A stretch of 64,000 nucleotides of DNA, from positions 143,339 to 207,338 of the forward strand of contig CAAEAE010000103.1 in NCBI GenBank assembly GCA_900753715.1. Reading direction: 5' to 3'. The DNA comes from an uncultured Roseburia sp. (lineage in GTDB: Bacteria > Bacillota_A > Clostridia > Lachnospirales > Lachnospiraceae). Below, piece by piece: positions 37,110-45,884 of the stretch. A program made the position numbers and the translations under genes. Each line of letters begins with the position of its first letter. The stretch's first letter is position 1. Below the pieces are notes generated by a model. The model was not told where the DNA came from. It did not search any database and saw only the letters and a program-made list of their open reading frames with translations.

Positions 37110-37138
37110 TTTACTTTTGGGATATTCATTGTTATAAT
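37110..37138 (+). promoter_or_regulatory. Promoter for the zinc-ribbon protein gene
   Basis: TTTACT (37110-37115), 17 bases, TATAAT (37133-37138). The predicted transcription start near 37145 excludes upstream in-frame starts for the next gene. Confidence 0.7.
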
Positions 37139-37202
37139 GAAAAAGGGCAAAGAATCAGAAGAAGGTTTGCAATACAACAAGAGAAGGAGCGTATGTACAG
37201 AT

Positions 37203-37553
37203 ATGCAGGATAATTTAAGAGAAATGTTAATCAGACAGTTCCCGGCAGAGGTAGTGGAGATGTCAGACCCGATGGGAAACATCATCTACGCATGTCCTAC
37301 CTGCAAAAGACCGGTGGCACTCGGAACGGATAAGTGCAGCGGCTGTGGTCAGGCACTGGGCTGGACGAATATAAAAAAGGCGGATGCCGCAAAGGGAAGC
37401 AAGACGGCGAGACTGGAATTTGAAGTGCCGTCTGATTTTACACCGGGCGATTGCAGAAAATGTCCGCTTTCCTATATTGCCAAAGAAGGCGGCGAGAATG
37501 TTTACGAATGTCCACTGAAGATGCGGACATTGTGTAAGCTGGAACTTTCATAA
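37203..37553 (+). CDS. Small zinc-ribbon protein of unknown function
   Basis: About 116 residues, not recognised. A zinc ribbon (CPTCKRPVALGTDKCSGCG) is followed by a second Cys cluster (CRKCPLSY, YECPLKMRTLCKL), so two metal sites are plausible. Soluble, no membrane segment. ATG 37203 is the first start downstream of the mapped promoter, but the best RBS (AAGGAG, 37184-37189) is 13-14 bases away and is better placed for an ATG at 37193 that opens a six-codon ORF (stop at 37211-37213) overlapping this start. Translation could thus be coupled to that mini-ORF. Confidence 0.7.
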   Translation: MQDNLREMLIRQFPAEVVEMSDPMGNIIYACPTCKRPVALGTDKCSGCGQALGWTNIKKADAAKGSKTARLEFEVPSDFTPGDCRKCPLSYIAKEGGENVYECPLKMRTLCKLELS

Positions 37554-37572
37554 CGGTGATGGAGAGAGGCGT

Positions 37573-38352
37573 ATGAGATATCTGCAATGGATAACAGTGG
37601 CGGTGGCGATTTTGATGTTTCTATGGTTTCTGGTGCCGATTGTGGCAGGTGGAAAGCTTCATATCGGGAATATGACAGGATTTATCGCCTCTGGGATGCT
37701 TTTTTTGTACGGAATCCGGATGGAAGCGTTGCAGGTGTTTTTCATTCATATATGGAATCACAGGGAAGGCAGGATTATTTTGTCAGTGTTTCTTACAGTG
37801 ACAGGAATAATCCTGTTTCTTGTTATTCTGGAATCCTTTGTGATGATAAGAGCGGCAGGAAACCGTCCGAAAAAAACAGTGACAGCCGTGATTTTAGGCT
37901 GCAGCGTTAAGGGAACGAGGCCATGTACAATACTTGTAGAGCGGATGGATGCGGCAGCAGAATATTTAAGGCAAAATCCTATGGCACAGGCGGTTCTTTC
38001 CGGCGGAAAAGGAGAAGGGGAGGATATTTCCGAGGCGGAATGTATGTTCCGTTACCTGACGGCGAAAGGAATTGCGCCGGAACGGTTAATCAAAGAGGAT
38101 TGCTCTACGAGCACCAGGGAAAACCTTGCATTTACCCGTGAGATTATGCGAAAGCGGGGAATGGAACCGGAGATAGCGGTGATAACGAGTGAATTTCATG
38201 CTTACCGAGGGGCAATGTTTGCAAAAGATGCCGGGTTTATCACATACAGTGTGCCGGCAAAAACGTTCTGGCTGTATTTCCCGGCATATTATGTGAGGGA
38301 ACTGTACGGAATTTTATATTACTGGCTGATTTGCCGGAAGAAAAAACGATAA
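37573..38352 (+). CDS. YdcF-family (DUF218) membrane protein
   Basis: 259 residues. Three or four N-terminal membrane helices (about 5-95) precede a DUF218 domain (about 100-235) with AVILGCSV, AVLSGGKGEGEDISEA, KEDCSTSTRENL and VITSEFHAYRG, the conserved pattern of YdcF/SanA/ElyC proteins. The family is linked to cell-envelope functions; the catalytic activity is not established. GGAGAGAGG precedes the ATG. It follows the zinc-ribbon gene by 19 bases and is followed by rnhA. Confidence 0.85.
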   Translation: MRYLQWITVAVAILMFLWFLVPIVAGGKLHIGNMTGFIASGMLFLYGIRMEALQVFFIHIWNHREGRIILSVFLTVTGIILFLVILESFVMIRAAGNRPKKTVTAVILGCSVKGTRPCTILVERMDAAAEYLRQNPMAQAVLSGGKGEGEDISEAECMFRYLTAKGIAPERLIKEDCSTSTRENLAFTREIMRKRGMEPEIAVITSEFHAYRGAMFAKDAGFITYSVPAKTFWLYFPAYYVRELYGILYYWLICRKKKR

Positions 38353-38368
38353 AGAATGGAGTTAGAGG

Positions 38369-39028
38369 ATGGCAGCAAAGGTATATGCGGTAAGAAAAGG
38401 GAAAAAACCGGGAATCTATCATAGCTGGAATGAATGCAAGGTAATGGTGGACGGATATCCGGGAGCAATCTACAAAAGCTTTAAAACGTTTGAGGAGGCG
38501 AAAGCATTTTTAGGCGATGCTGGGGCGGCAGAGAAAGAGGCGGATAAAGCCGTACATGAGGGAACGTCCCAAAACGGGCAGGAGGTGCTTCCGGCAGTTT
38601 ATGCGTTTGTCGATGGCTCTTTTAACAGTGCAATGAAACGTTATGGCTATGGCGGATTTTTAGTTCATGATGGCGAGCGTGAAATCTTACAGGGCTGCGG
38701 AGAGGATGCAGAGATGGCATCCATGCGGAATGTGGCGGGAGAGGTACTCGGAAGCATGGCTGCAATCCGGCGCGCCATAGAGCTTTCTCTGCCGGAACTT
38801 ACGATTTATTATGACTATATGGGAATCGAGATGTGGGCAACGGGCAGCTGGAAACGCAATAAGAAAGGAACGATTGCGTACTATGATTATGTGAATGAAG
38901 TGAAAGATTTGATTCGTCTTCATTTTGTCAAGGTAAAAGGACATTCCGGTGTAGAGGGAAATGAAGAGGCAGACAGGCTTGCAAAGGAGGCTTGCGGCAT
39001 CTATGGAGAAAAAACTGAAATACTTTAA
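38369..39028 (+). CDS. rnhA: Ribonuclease HI with N-terminal hybrid-binding domain
   Basis: 219 residues. The N-terminal caulimovirus-VI-type hybrid-binding domain (about 3-48: YAVRKGKKPGIYHSWNECK, YPGAIYKSF) binds RNA-DNA hybrids; a variable linker follows; the RNase H domain (about 75-215) carries the DEDD residues in AFVDGSFN, AGEVLGSM, YYDYMGIE and NEEADRLA. It degrades RNA in hybrids. Its 3' end contains the RBS and start of araR, overlapping it by 26 bases. Confidence 0.9.
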   Translation: MAAKVYAVRKGKKPGIYHSWNECKVMVDGYPGAIYKSFKTFEEAKAFLGDAGAAEKEADKAVHEGTSQNGQEVLPAVYAFVDGSFNSAMKRYGYGGFLVHDGEREILQGCGEDAEMASMRNVAGEVLGSMAAIRRAIELSLPELTIYYDYMGIEMWATGSWKRNKKGTIAYYDYVNEVKDLIRLHFVKVKGHSGVEGNEEADRLAKEACGIYGEKTEIL

Positions 39029-40094
39029 TCTGATGGAGGATTTGCGGGGGCAGATTCTTTCAGGAAGCATTAAGGCAGGGGCAAAGATACCGTCGGAGAA
39101 TGAGCTTGCGGCTGCTTATCAGGTGAGCAGACAGACGGTGCGAAAGGCATTGCAGATTTTGCAGGACGAGGGCTATGTTTACGCGGAGCACGGCAGAGGA
39201 ACCTTCTGCTGCGACAGGGCACATCACGTGGGGGCATCACACAATATCGCAGTTATTACAACCTACCTGTCGGATTATATTTTTCCACGGGTCATCCAGG
39301 GAATTGACCAGGTACTTCAGGAAAACGGTTACAGCATTTTGCTAAAAAATACCAGAAATTCCAGAACGATGGAAGCGAAATGTTTAGAAGAGATGATGTT
39401 AAAAGACATTGACGGGCTGATTATTGAGCCGAGCAAAAGTCAGATTTTCTGCAAGCATATGCAGTTATACCAGATGCTCGATGAGCGGAAAATCCCGTAT
39501 GTTTTTATTCAGGCAGCGCACCCGCAGATGCAGGGGAAACCGCATATTCTGATGGACGATTGCAGGGGGGGATATCTGGTGACCAAATATCTGCTTGACA
39601 CCGGACATAAAAGCATTGTGGGAGTGTTTAAGGCAGATGATACGCAGGGGCAGCTGCGTCATAAGGGGTATGTGCAGGCATTGCAGGAAGCGGGGATTCC
39701 CTACGACCCGGATAAGGTGGTATGGTTTTACACGGAGGACCGAAAGACACATCCCTATGAAAAGATGCGACAGATGGCAGAAAAACGAAATCTGTTTTAT
39801 TTTGACGCGGTAGTTTCCTATAATGACCAGATTGCACTTGAGGTCATCCGGGCGGCAGAGGATGCGGGACTATCGGTGCCGGAGGATTTCTCGGTTACAG
39901 GATACGATAATTCTTACCTTGCGTCCACGGGAAAGGTGCCACTTACGACGGTGACGCACCCGCAGGAGGAACTGGGGCGGATGGCGGCAGAAATGCTGCT
40001 TACCATTATAAGGGATAAGGCTGCAGAAGAGAGTGGCAGACAGATTTTAATAGAACCGGAACTTGTGGTGCGGGAGTCGGTAAAAAAGAGATAA
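39003..40094 (+). CDS. araR: AraR-type GntR/LacI transcriptional repressor
   Basis: 363 residues with the AraR hybrid architecture: an N-terminal GntR winged helix (about 1-75; SENELAAAYQVSRQTVRKAL) fused to a LacI-type sugar-binding domain (about 80-360; NIAVITTYLSDYIFPRVIQGI, VSYNDQIALEVIRAAEDAG, GYDNS). AraR releases its operators on binding L-arabinose. The arabinose genes lie about 10 kb downstream. ATG 39003 with AAAGGAGG (38983-38990) inside rnhA is preferred over a longer frame from 38961 embedded in rnhA. Confidence 0.85.
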   Translation: MEKKLKYFNLMEDLRGQILSGSIKAGAKIPSENELAAAYQVSRQTVRKALQILQDEGYVYAEHGRGTFCCDRAHHVGASHNIAVITTYLSDYIFPRVIQGIDQVLQENGYSILLKNTRNSRTMEAKCLEEMMLKDIDGLIIEPSKSQIFCKHMQLYQMLDERKIPYVFIQAAHPQMQGKPHILMDDCRGGYLVTKYLLDTGHKSIVGVFKADDTQGQLRHKGYVQALQEAGIPYDPDKVVWFYTEDRKTHPYEKMRQMAEKRNLFYFDAVVSYNDQIALEVIRAAEDAGLSVPEDFSVTGYDNSYLASTGKVPLTTVTHPQEELGRMAAEMLLTIIRDKAAEESGRQILIEPELVVRESVKKR

Positions 40095-40110
40095 AATAGG
40101 TGAAAAGTAC

Positions 40111-40139
40111 TTGACGAAATGACAGTTTTAAGAGAAAAT
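40111..40139 (+). promoter_or_regulatory. Possible promoter for the BMP lipoprotein gene
   Basis: TTGACG (40111-40116), 17 bases, GAAAAT (40134-40139; four of six matches to TATAAT), 49 bases before the lipoprotein start. Confidence 0.4.
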
Positions 40140-40188
40140 TATCCTTAAGATATTCCTTTTTCAGAAAATTTGGGATGGGGGAAACAAG

Positions 40189-41412
40189 ATGAGGAGAAGA
40201 AGTATTTTGGCAGCAGGGTTTCTGCTGGCACTGGGATTAGGTACGATGGGCTGTGGCACTTCCGATGGAGAACCGGATGACTATGCGACAAATGACGGCT
40301 ATACGGGCACGACACAGAAAACAAAAACCGTTTCCACGGCATCTGCTTCGGGAGAGACAGATACAGACGATGCCGGGACAGGCGGAATTGCAAAGGATGA
40401 GATAAAAGTCGGAGTTTTATATATCAGCGACCCGGCGGAGGGAAGCGGTTATTCTTATACGCATGATCTTGGAATTATCGGAATGCAGGATAATCTGGGA
40501 CTTTCAGACGATCAGGTAGAGCGGAAAATTGTGGATGATGGAGACGCAGACGCCACAAGAGCAGCAATTGAAGAGTGTATCTCTGATGGATGTAATGTTA
40601 TTTTTACGACGAGCTGGGGCTACATGGAGACGACCGCCGAGATGGCAGAAGAATATCCGGATGTTTATTTTTCCCATGGAACAGGCTATCTTTCCAACGG
40701 AAAGAATTTCAATAATTACTTCGGACGAATCTATCAGGCACGCTACGTCAGTGGAATTGTTGCAGGAATGAACACCACAACAAATAAGATTGGCTATGTG
40801 GCAGCGCAGGATGCCTCAAACTCCGAGGTTACCGGAGGAATTGACGCATTTGCCATTGGTGCGGCAGAGGTCAATCCGGATGCCGAGATTTATGTGGTAG
40901 TGACAAATAGCTGGTATGACCCGGAGAAGGAGGAAGCGGCTTCCCGCAAACTTCTCGATATGGGCTGTGACGTGATGAGCCAGCATTGTGATACGGCTTA
41001 TCCGCAGACACTGGCAGAGGAATATGGAGTATACGGAATCGGTTACAACTCTGATATGAGTAAGGAGACGCCGGATGCGACGCTTTGCAGTGTTATCTGG
41101 AACTGGAGTGCTTATTATACCTCTGCGGTAAAGAGTATTATCGACGGAACCTGGACCGGAGAAAATTATTATGGCGGTATGCAGGAAGGGCTTGTTGCAA
41201 TTACGGGACTGGCATCTTTTGCGGCAGAGGGAACGCAGGAGAAGGTGGATGAGGCAACCGCGGCAATTTTAAGCGGCGACTGTAACGTGTTTGACGGTGC
41301 AATAGAAACAAATACCGGAGATATCATCGGAACGGAGGGCGGTACATTGGATGACGCCACAATTACGGGAGGTATTAACTGGTATTATAAGAACGTTGTC
41401 ATCGTGGAATAG
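40189..41412 (+). CDS. BMP/PnrA-family substrate-binding lipoprotein
   Basis: 407 residues. Lipoprotein signal with a lipobox ending at C22 (GTMGC), a Thr/Ser/Asp-rich linker to about residue 65, then a BMP-type periplasmic-binding domain ([44 protein letters not shown] read as separate pieces, [16 protein letters not shown]). BMP proteins usually bind nucleosides or related ligands for ABC transporters. No permease or ATPase gene is adjacent; instead a chemoreceptor starts 11 bases downstream, so it may present ligand to that receptor. GGGGGAAAC precedes the ATG. Confidence 0.88.
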   Translation: MRRRSILAAGFLLALGLGTMGCGTSDGEPDDYATNDGYTGTTQKTKTVSTASASGETDTDDAGTGGIAKDEIKVGVLYISDPAEGSGYSYTHDLGIIGMQDNLGLSDDQVERKIVDDGDADATRAAIEECISDGCNVIFTTSWGYMETTAEMAEEYPDVYFSHGTGYLSNGKNFNNYFGRIYQARYVSGIVAGMNTTTNKIGYVAAQDASNSEVTGGIDAFAIGAAEVNPDAEIYVVVTNSWYDPEKEEAASRKLLDMGCDVMSQHCDTAYPQTLAEEYGVYGIGYNSDMSKETPDATLCSVIWNWSAYYTSAVKSIIDGTWTGENYYGGMQEGLVAITGLASFAAEGTQEKVDEATAAILSGDCNVFDGAIETNTGDIIGTEGGTLDDATITGGINWYYKNVVIVE

Positions 41413-41423
41413 GAGGAGAAGCC

Positions 41424-43139
41424 GTGAAATTAACCATTAGAAAAAAGATTTTGCTGTGTGCACTGGTTCCGGTTTGCCTTCTTGGAATCACAGTATTTGT
41501 CATTGCAAACACGTTTGTAAAAAATTCGATTATTGAACAGGTGGAAAGTTCGCTGAAAGGAACCGCTGTTGCAACACTTGCGGCATATGACCAGAACTCC
41601 GGCTCGTACATGGAAGCCACGAACGGTGATATCTGGAAAGGAAGCTATAATATTTCCCAGTCGGAAAACCTGGTGGACACGATTAAGGCGGAAGCAGGAA
41701 TGGACGTAACGTTCTTTTATGGAGAGAAACGCATCATGACCTCTGCGGTTGATGCCAACGGAGACCGTATTTTGGGAAGCTCTGCGGGAGATACAGTGGT
41801 ATCGAAAGTACTCAAAGGCGGCGAAGAATTTTTCAGTGACAATATTTCCATTGACGGAACGATTTTTTATGGCTATTATGTGCCTGTTTACCAGAAAGGG
41901 GATACAAGTGCACCAATTGGAATGGTGTTCGCAGGAATCAATAAGGAAGAAACCTTAGCGGGTGTTATGCGCATCATCTACTCTATCATCGCGATTGTTA
42001 TTATCGTTATGGTATTCTGTGCAGTGGTGGTGAGTCTGATTGCAAACTCCATGAGTAAGGCGCTCAAAAAGAGTATTGAAAACGTCCAGCAGGTATCTGC
42101 CGGAAATCTGGAACTCAAATTTGACAAGAGCCTGATGAAGCGTGAGGATGAGGTAGGGGATCTGACACGCGCCATCCGCAATCTCCAGAAGGAGTTAAAG
42201 AAGATTATTGGTGGTATCAGCGAGAGTACCAGTATGTTGATTACGGCATCAGATCTCTTAGAGCATACATCCCATGAGACTTACCAGAATATCAATAATG
42301 TAAAGACGGCAGTTGGAAATATTACAACCGGGGCAAATTCGCAGGCAAAGGATGCCAGAGATGCATCAGATAACGTCAATCATATGGGAAATCTGATTAT
42401 TGAGACGAGGCAGGAAGCAGACCAACTCAATGACCGTGCGGATACCATGAGAACTTCTAGTGACCGTGCATCTGATACGATTGAAGAATTGAAAAACATC
42501 AGTGTAGAAGTAAAGAAAGCCGTTGCAATGATTGCGGATCAGACAAAGCAGACAAATGAATCCGCCAAACAGATTAAAGATGCGTCAGCGCTCATTTCAG
42601 AGATTGCAGATGAAACCAACCTGCTTGCATTAAATGCAAGCATTGAGGCTGCCAGAGCCGGGGATGCCGGAAGAGGATTTGCAGTCGTTGCCCAACAGAT
42701 ACAGAACCTTGCAGAGCAGTCCAATACCACCAGTGGAAGCATTGATGATATTGTCAATACCCTGATGAAGAATTCGGAACTTGTAGTTGATACAATGGCA
42801 CATGTGCAGGAAATCATTGAGCGCCAGGGAGAGCATATTACAAGCACCGAGCAGACGGTGGGCGAGGTTATGGACGAAATCAAGTCCTCCATTGAGGGAA
42901 TCAAGAGTATCGAGTCAAAGACGAAAGAACTTGAGACGGCACGCAATGAGATTGTGGGTATTATCTCGACACTTTCGGATATTGCAGAGGCAAATGTGAC
43001 AGATACTACGCAGACGAGCGGCGTTATCACAGAGGTGGCAGACAGCTTTGAGAGCGTGGAGCAGTCCGCAGAGAATCTGCGAAAGACCGCAGATTTACTT
43101 GCGGAAAACATCGGAAGTTTCCATTTGGTAAAGGATTGA
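41424..43139 (+). CDS. Methyl-accepting chemotaxis protein with Cache sensor
   Basis: 571 residues. Membrane helix 1 (about 9-30), an extracellular single-Cache-like domain (about 35-182; [37 protein letters not shown]), membrane helix 2 (about 188-212), HAMP (about 213-265) and a long signalling helix with the conserved tip ([29 protein letters not shown]). GTG start at 41424, supported by AGGAGGAG seven bases upstream. It controls CheA, probably through CheW/CheV, and is in one operon with the BMP lipoprotein. Confidence 0.93.
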   Translation: MKLTIRKKILLCALVPVCLLGITVFVIANTFVKNSIIEQVESSLKGTAVATLAAYDQNSGSYMEATNGDIWKGSYNISQSENLVDTIKAEAGMDVTFFYGEKRIMTSAVDANGDRILGSSAGDTVVSKVLKGGEEFFSDNISIDGTIFYGYYVPVYQKGDTSAPIGMVFAGINKEETLAGVMRIIYSIIAIVIIVMVFCAVVVSLIANSMSKALKKSIENVQQVSAGNLELKFDKSLMKREDEVGDLTRAIRNLQKELKKIIGGISESTSMLITASDLLEHTSHETYQNINNVKTAVGNITTGANSQAKDARDASDNVNHMGNLIIETRQEADQLNDRADTMRTSSDRASDTIEELKNISVEVKKAVAMIADQTKQTNESAKQIKDASALISEIADETNLLALNASIEAARAGDAGRGFAVVAQQIQNLAEQSNTTSGSIDDIVNTLMKNSELVVDTMAHVQEIIERQGEHITSTEQTVGEVMDEIKSSIEGIKSIESKTKELETARNEIVGIISTLSDIAEANVTDTTQTSGVITEVADSFESVEQSAENLRKTADLLAENIGSFHLVKD

Positions 43140-43234
43140 CCAGTTAGAAGTTATCAACATAATTCGACAATGATATGGAAAACCAAAAGATAGAATGAAA
43201 CCGTATTTTGAAAAAAAGGAGGTAATTCTGGCTT

Positions 43235-44290
43235 TTGGATTCCATATCATTTTTTTATTTTGCAAAACAGGTTGCAATACATCCGGTATTGCTGGTGTCG
43301 GTGCTTTTGACTATCGGCGTCATTTTTGTCAATGGATGGACAGATGCACCAAATGCAATCGCAACCTGTGTATCGACACGCTGCATGGAGGTTCGTGCGG
43401 CAATTTTAATGGCGGCAGTCTTTAATTTCTTTGGTGTGCTTGTGATGTCACTTGTGAACAGCAGTGTAGCGATGACCATCAGAAATATGGTGAATTTCGG
43501 CGGTGACAACGAAAAGGCATCGATTGCCCTCTGTGCGGCAATGGCGGCGATTGTTATCTGGGCGGTGGGCGCCTGGTATTTCGGGATTCCGACAAGTGAA
43601 AGCCATGCACTTATCGCAGGACTTTCCGGTGCGGCAATCGCCTTACAGGGCGGAATCGCGGGCATTAATCTGCACGAATGGGTAAAGGTGCTCTACGGAC
43701 TTGTGCTCTCTACCGTGCTTGGATTTGCGGCGGGATACGTGGTCTGCAAGGCAATCACGTTTTTGTGCAGGAACATAGACAGGAGAAAGACAAATGCCTT
43801 TTTCTCGGGCGGACAGATTGCGGGCGGTGCAGCAATGGCATTTATGCATGGCGCACAGGACGGGCAGAAATTCATGGGGGTGCTGTTACTGGGATTGTTT
43901 CTTGTCAATGGACAGGGAGATACGGCAGATGGCAGGATTCCGGTCTGGATGATGGTACTCTGTTCTATTGTGATGGCGGTTGGGACTTCCATCGGCGGCA
44001 GAAAAATCATCAAATCAGTGGGGATGGACATGGTTCATCTCGAAAAATACCAGGGATTTTCGGCGGACATCGCGGCGGCAGTGTGTCTCTTATGGTCAAC
44101 GGTCTCCGGGATTCCCGTGAGCACGACGCATATGAAGACAACTGCGATTATGGGCGTCGGAGCGGTGAAACGGTTATCTGCCATCAACTATAAGGTTGTG
44201 AAAGATATGGTTTTGACCTGGGTTTTAACTTTTCCGGGTTGTGGACTGATTGGATATGCGATGGCAAAATTACTGCTTTGGATATTATAA
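43235..44290 (+). CDS. PiT-family inorganic phosphate transporter
   Basis: 351 residues with about ten membrane helices. Both PiT signatures are present: NGWTDAPNAIATCVSTR in the N-terminal half and STTHMKTTAIMGVG in the C-terminal half, plus IPTSESHALIAGLSG. It imports phosphate with a proton or sodium. The start is TTG at 43235; AAGGAGGT is 11 bases upstream and no ATG is in frame before the first helix. The DUF47 gene follows after 12 bases. Confidence 0.92.
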   Translation: MDSISFFYFAKQVAIHPVLLVSVLLTIGVIFVNGWTDAPNAIATCVSTRCMEVRAAILMAAVFNFFGVLVMSLVNSSVAMTIRNMVNFGGDNEKASIALCAAMAAIVIWAVGAWYFGIPTSESHALIAGLSGAAIALQGGIAGINLHEWVKVLYGLVLSTVLGFAAGYVVCKAITFLCRNIDRRKTNAFFSGGQIAGGAAMAFMHGAQDGQKFMGVLLLGLFLVNGQGDTADGRIPVWMMVLCSIVMAVGTSIGGRKIIKSVGMDMVHLEKYQGFSADIAAAVCLLWSTVSGIPVSTTHMKTTAIMGVGAVKRLSAINYKVVKDMVLTWVLTFPGCGLIGYAMAKLLLWIL

Positions 44291-44302
44291 AAGGAGAACA
44301 GG

Positions 44303-44923
44303 ATGAAAAAGAAAAAAGACGAATTTTACTACAAAAATTTGAGTGCCTGTGTGGAGATTTCCTATCAGGCGGCACTGTTTCTGCGGGAGACGATTGCCTG
44401 CTATGACAGGGAGGGCCTTAAGGAAAAGCTGGATGTGATGCATGAGCTTGAGCAGAAGGGGGATGCGAAGAAGCATAAGATGATGGCGGCGTTAAGCCAG
44501 GCATTTATCACACCCATCGAGCGGGAGGATCTGGTGGCATTGTCCGGCTATCTGGATGATATTACAGATGCAGTAGAAGAAATCCTGGTTCAGATTTATA
44601 TGTGCAATGTGGAATTTATCCGCACAGACACGCTTCCGATGGTAGAGCTTCTGGTTGCCTGCATCGGTGCACTTGGTGAGGTGCTTGGTGAGCTGAAAAA
44701 TTTCAAACATTCCAAGCTGCTTGAAAACCGGATTATCCGGGTGAATGAGCTTGAGGAGCAGGGGGATATGCAGTATGTGGAGACGATGCACAGGCTTCAT
44801 CAGGAAAATGATTTGCGTGCGATTCTGGTCTGGAGTAATATCTATCAGACGATTGAAAACTGTATGGATACCTGTGAACACACGGCAGATGTGGTTACAA
44901 CAGTTATTATGAAGAATTTATAG
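44303..44923 (+). CDS. DUF47/PhoU-like partner of the PiT transporter
   Basis: 206 residues, all-helical and soluble, of the DUF47 (YkaA/Pit accessory) family: HELEQKGDAKKHKMM near residue 48 and NELEEQGDMQYVETM near 148 are the paired PhoU-like metal-binding E/D motifs. DUF47 proteins are almost always encoded beside PiT transporters and are thought to regulate them. AAAGGAG precedes the ATG. Confidence 0.9.
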   Translation: MKKKKDEFYYKNLSACVEISYQAALFLRETIACYDREGLKEKLDVMHELEQKGDAKKHKMMAALSQAFITPIEREDLVALSGYLDDITDAVEEILVQIYMCNVEFIRTDTLPMVELLVACIGALGEVLGELKNFKHSKLLENRIIRVNELEEQGDMQYVETMHRLHQENDLRAILVWSNIYQTIENCMDTCEHTADVVTTVIMKNL

Positions 44924-44933
44924 GAGGATGGGA

Positions 44934-45740
44934 TTGAAAGCGGTAAAGACAATGTTAAAAGGCCTTTGGGTCGGTTCGACAATGACTGTACCGGGAGTGT
45001 CCGGCGGAACGATGGCAGTCGTCATCGGAATTTATGAGGAGTTAATTGAAGCGGTCAACGGATTTTTGAAGCATCCGGGAAAATATGCCCTGTTTCTGTT
45101 ACAGTTTGTGCTTGCAGGGGCAGCAGGATTTTTGTTTTTTGCACGGTTTATCACATATCTGTTACAAAACGGAGAGAGCGCGGAGGTGGTGCGCTTCTTT
45201 TTCTGCGGTGTTGTCCTTGGCGGTGTTCCATTGTTAGTGGAGAAGTCACAGGTGAAAAAGCTTCGCTTTCGCGAAATTCTTGCGATTTCCTGTGGCGCGC
45301 TTGTAGTTTTGCTGCTTGCGAGACTTCCACAGGGGCTGTTTGCGGGTGGAAACGGGTTTTCTGAAATCCTTCTTCAGGCGGCGGGCGGCTTTTTGATTGC
45401 AGTGGCGCTTATTCTGCCGGGAATCAGTGCCACACATATGCTCTATATACTTGGAATCTACGAGCAGGTGTTAGAACAGGTTTATCAACTTAAAATCTTA
45501 GAGCTGCTGCCATTTGCGGTGGGAGGAATTCTTGGAACCATTCTTACGGCGGGAGCGATGGCAAAGCTTCTGGAAACGAAAACTGAGCTTGTCTATCTGG
45601 CGATTTTAGGGTTTGTGATGGGGTCTCTTGAAACGCTTATCCCGACCGGAAAATTACAGCATCCGTTTGCTGGAATTGCGGCGCTTGTGGCAGGCTTTGC
45701 ATTTTTATATCTGCTTAGCAGGAGAACGGGGGAGCGGTAG
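44934..45740 (+). CDS. DUF368 undecaprenyl-phosphate translocase (PopT family)
   Basis: 268 residues, about eight membrane helices, with the DUF368 motif TVPGVSGGTMAVVIGIY at the N-terminus and LPGISATHMLYILGIYE in the second half, an internal repeat. Members of this family (PopT) have been shown in other bacteria to flip undecaprenyl phosphate back across the membrane for re-use in wall synthesis. The start is probably TTG at 44934: TAGGAGG (44921-44927) abuts an ATG at 44928, which is too close to use. It follows the DUF47 gene by 10 bases, so it shares the phosphate-transport operon. Confidence 0.88.
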   Translation: MKAVKTMLKGLWVGSTMTVPGVSGGTMAVVIGIYEELIEAVNGFLKHPGKYALFLLQFVLAGAAGFLFFARFITYLLQNGESAEVVRFFFCGVVLGGVPLLVEKSQVKKLRFREILAISCGALVVLLLARLPQGLFAGGNGFSEILLQAAGGFLIAVALILPGISATHMLYILGIYEQVLEQVYQLKILELLPFAVGGILGTILTAGAMAKLLETKTELVYLAILGFVMGSLETLIPTGKLQHPFAGIAALVAGFAFLYLLSRRTGER

Positions 45741-45754
45741 CCCCCGTTCTTTTT
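45723..45754 (+). terminator. Rho-independent terminator of the PiT-DUF47-DUF368 operon
   Basis: AGAACGGGGG (45723-45732) and CCCCCGTTCT (45741-45750) form a perfect 10-bp stem followed by TTTT. The left arm lies inside the last codons of the DUF368 gene and the loop holds its stop codon. Confidence 0.92.
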
Positions 45755-45811
45755 GTGCACAATGGCAGAAATGATTTTGAATGGAAGGAGAGAAAATAGA
45801 AAAACTGTGAA

Positions 45812-45840
45812 TTGTAAAAACTGTGTAAAGTGTATATAAT
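45812..45840 (+). promoter_or_regulatory. Promoter of the Na/Pi cotransporter gene
   Basis: TTGTAA (45812-45817), 17 bases, TATAAT (45835-45840), 44 bases before the start codon. Confidence 0.7.
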
Positions 45841-45884
45841 AAAAAAGGTTGTGTAAAAATGTCGAAAGAAGAGGAAAAACACGT

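Noticed and set aside
42539..43111. 190-codon open frame antisense to the chemoreceptor gene
   Set aside because: Low-complexity Ser/Ile/Thr product, no RBS, and fully inside a strongly supported gene; it is a mirror of the helical repeat coding pattern.
43678..44193. 171-codon open frame in another frame of the PiT gene
   Set aside because: Gly/Arg/Cys-rich shadow product without recognisable domain; the PiT frame has both family signatures.
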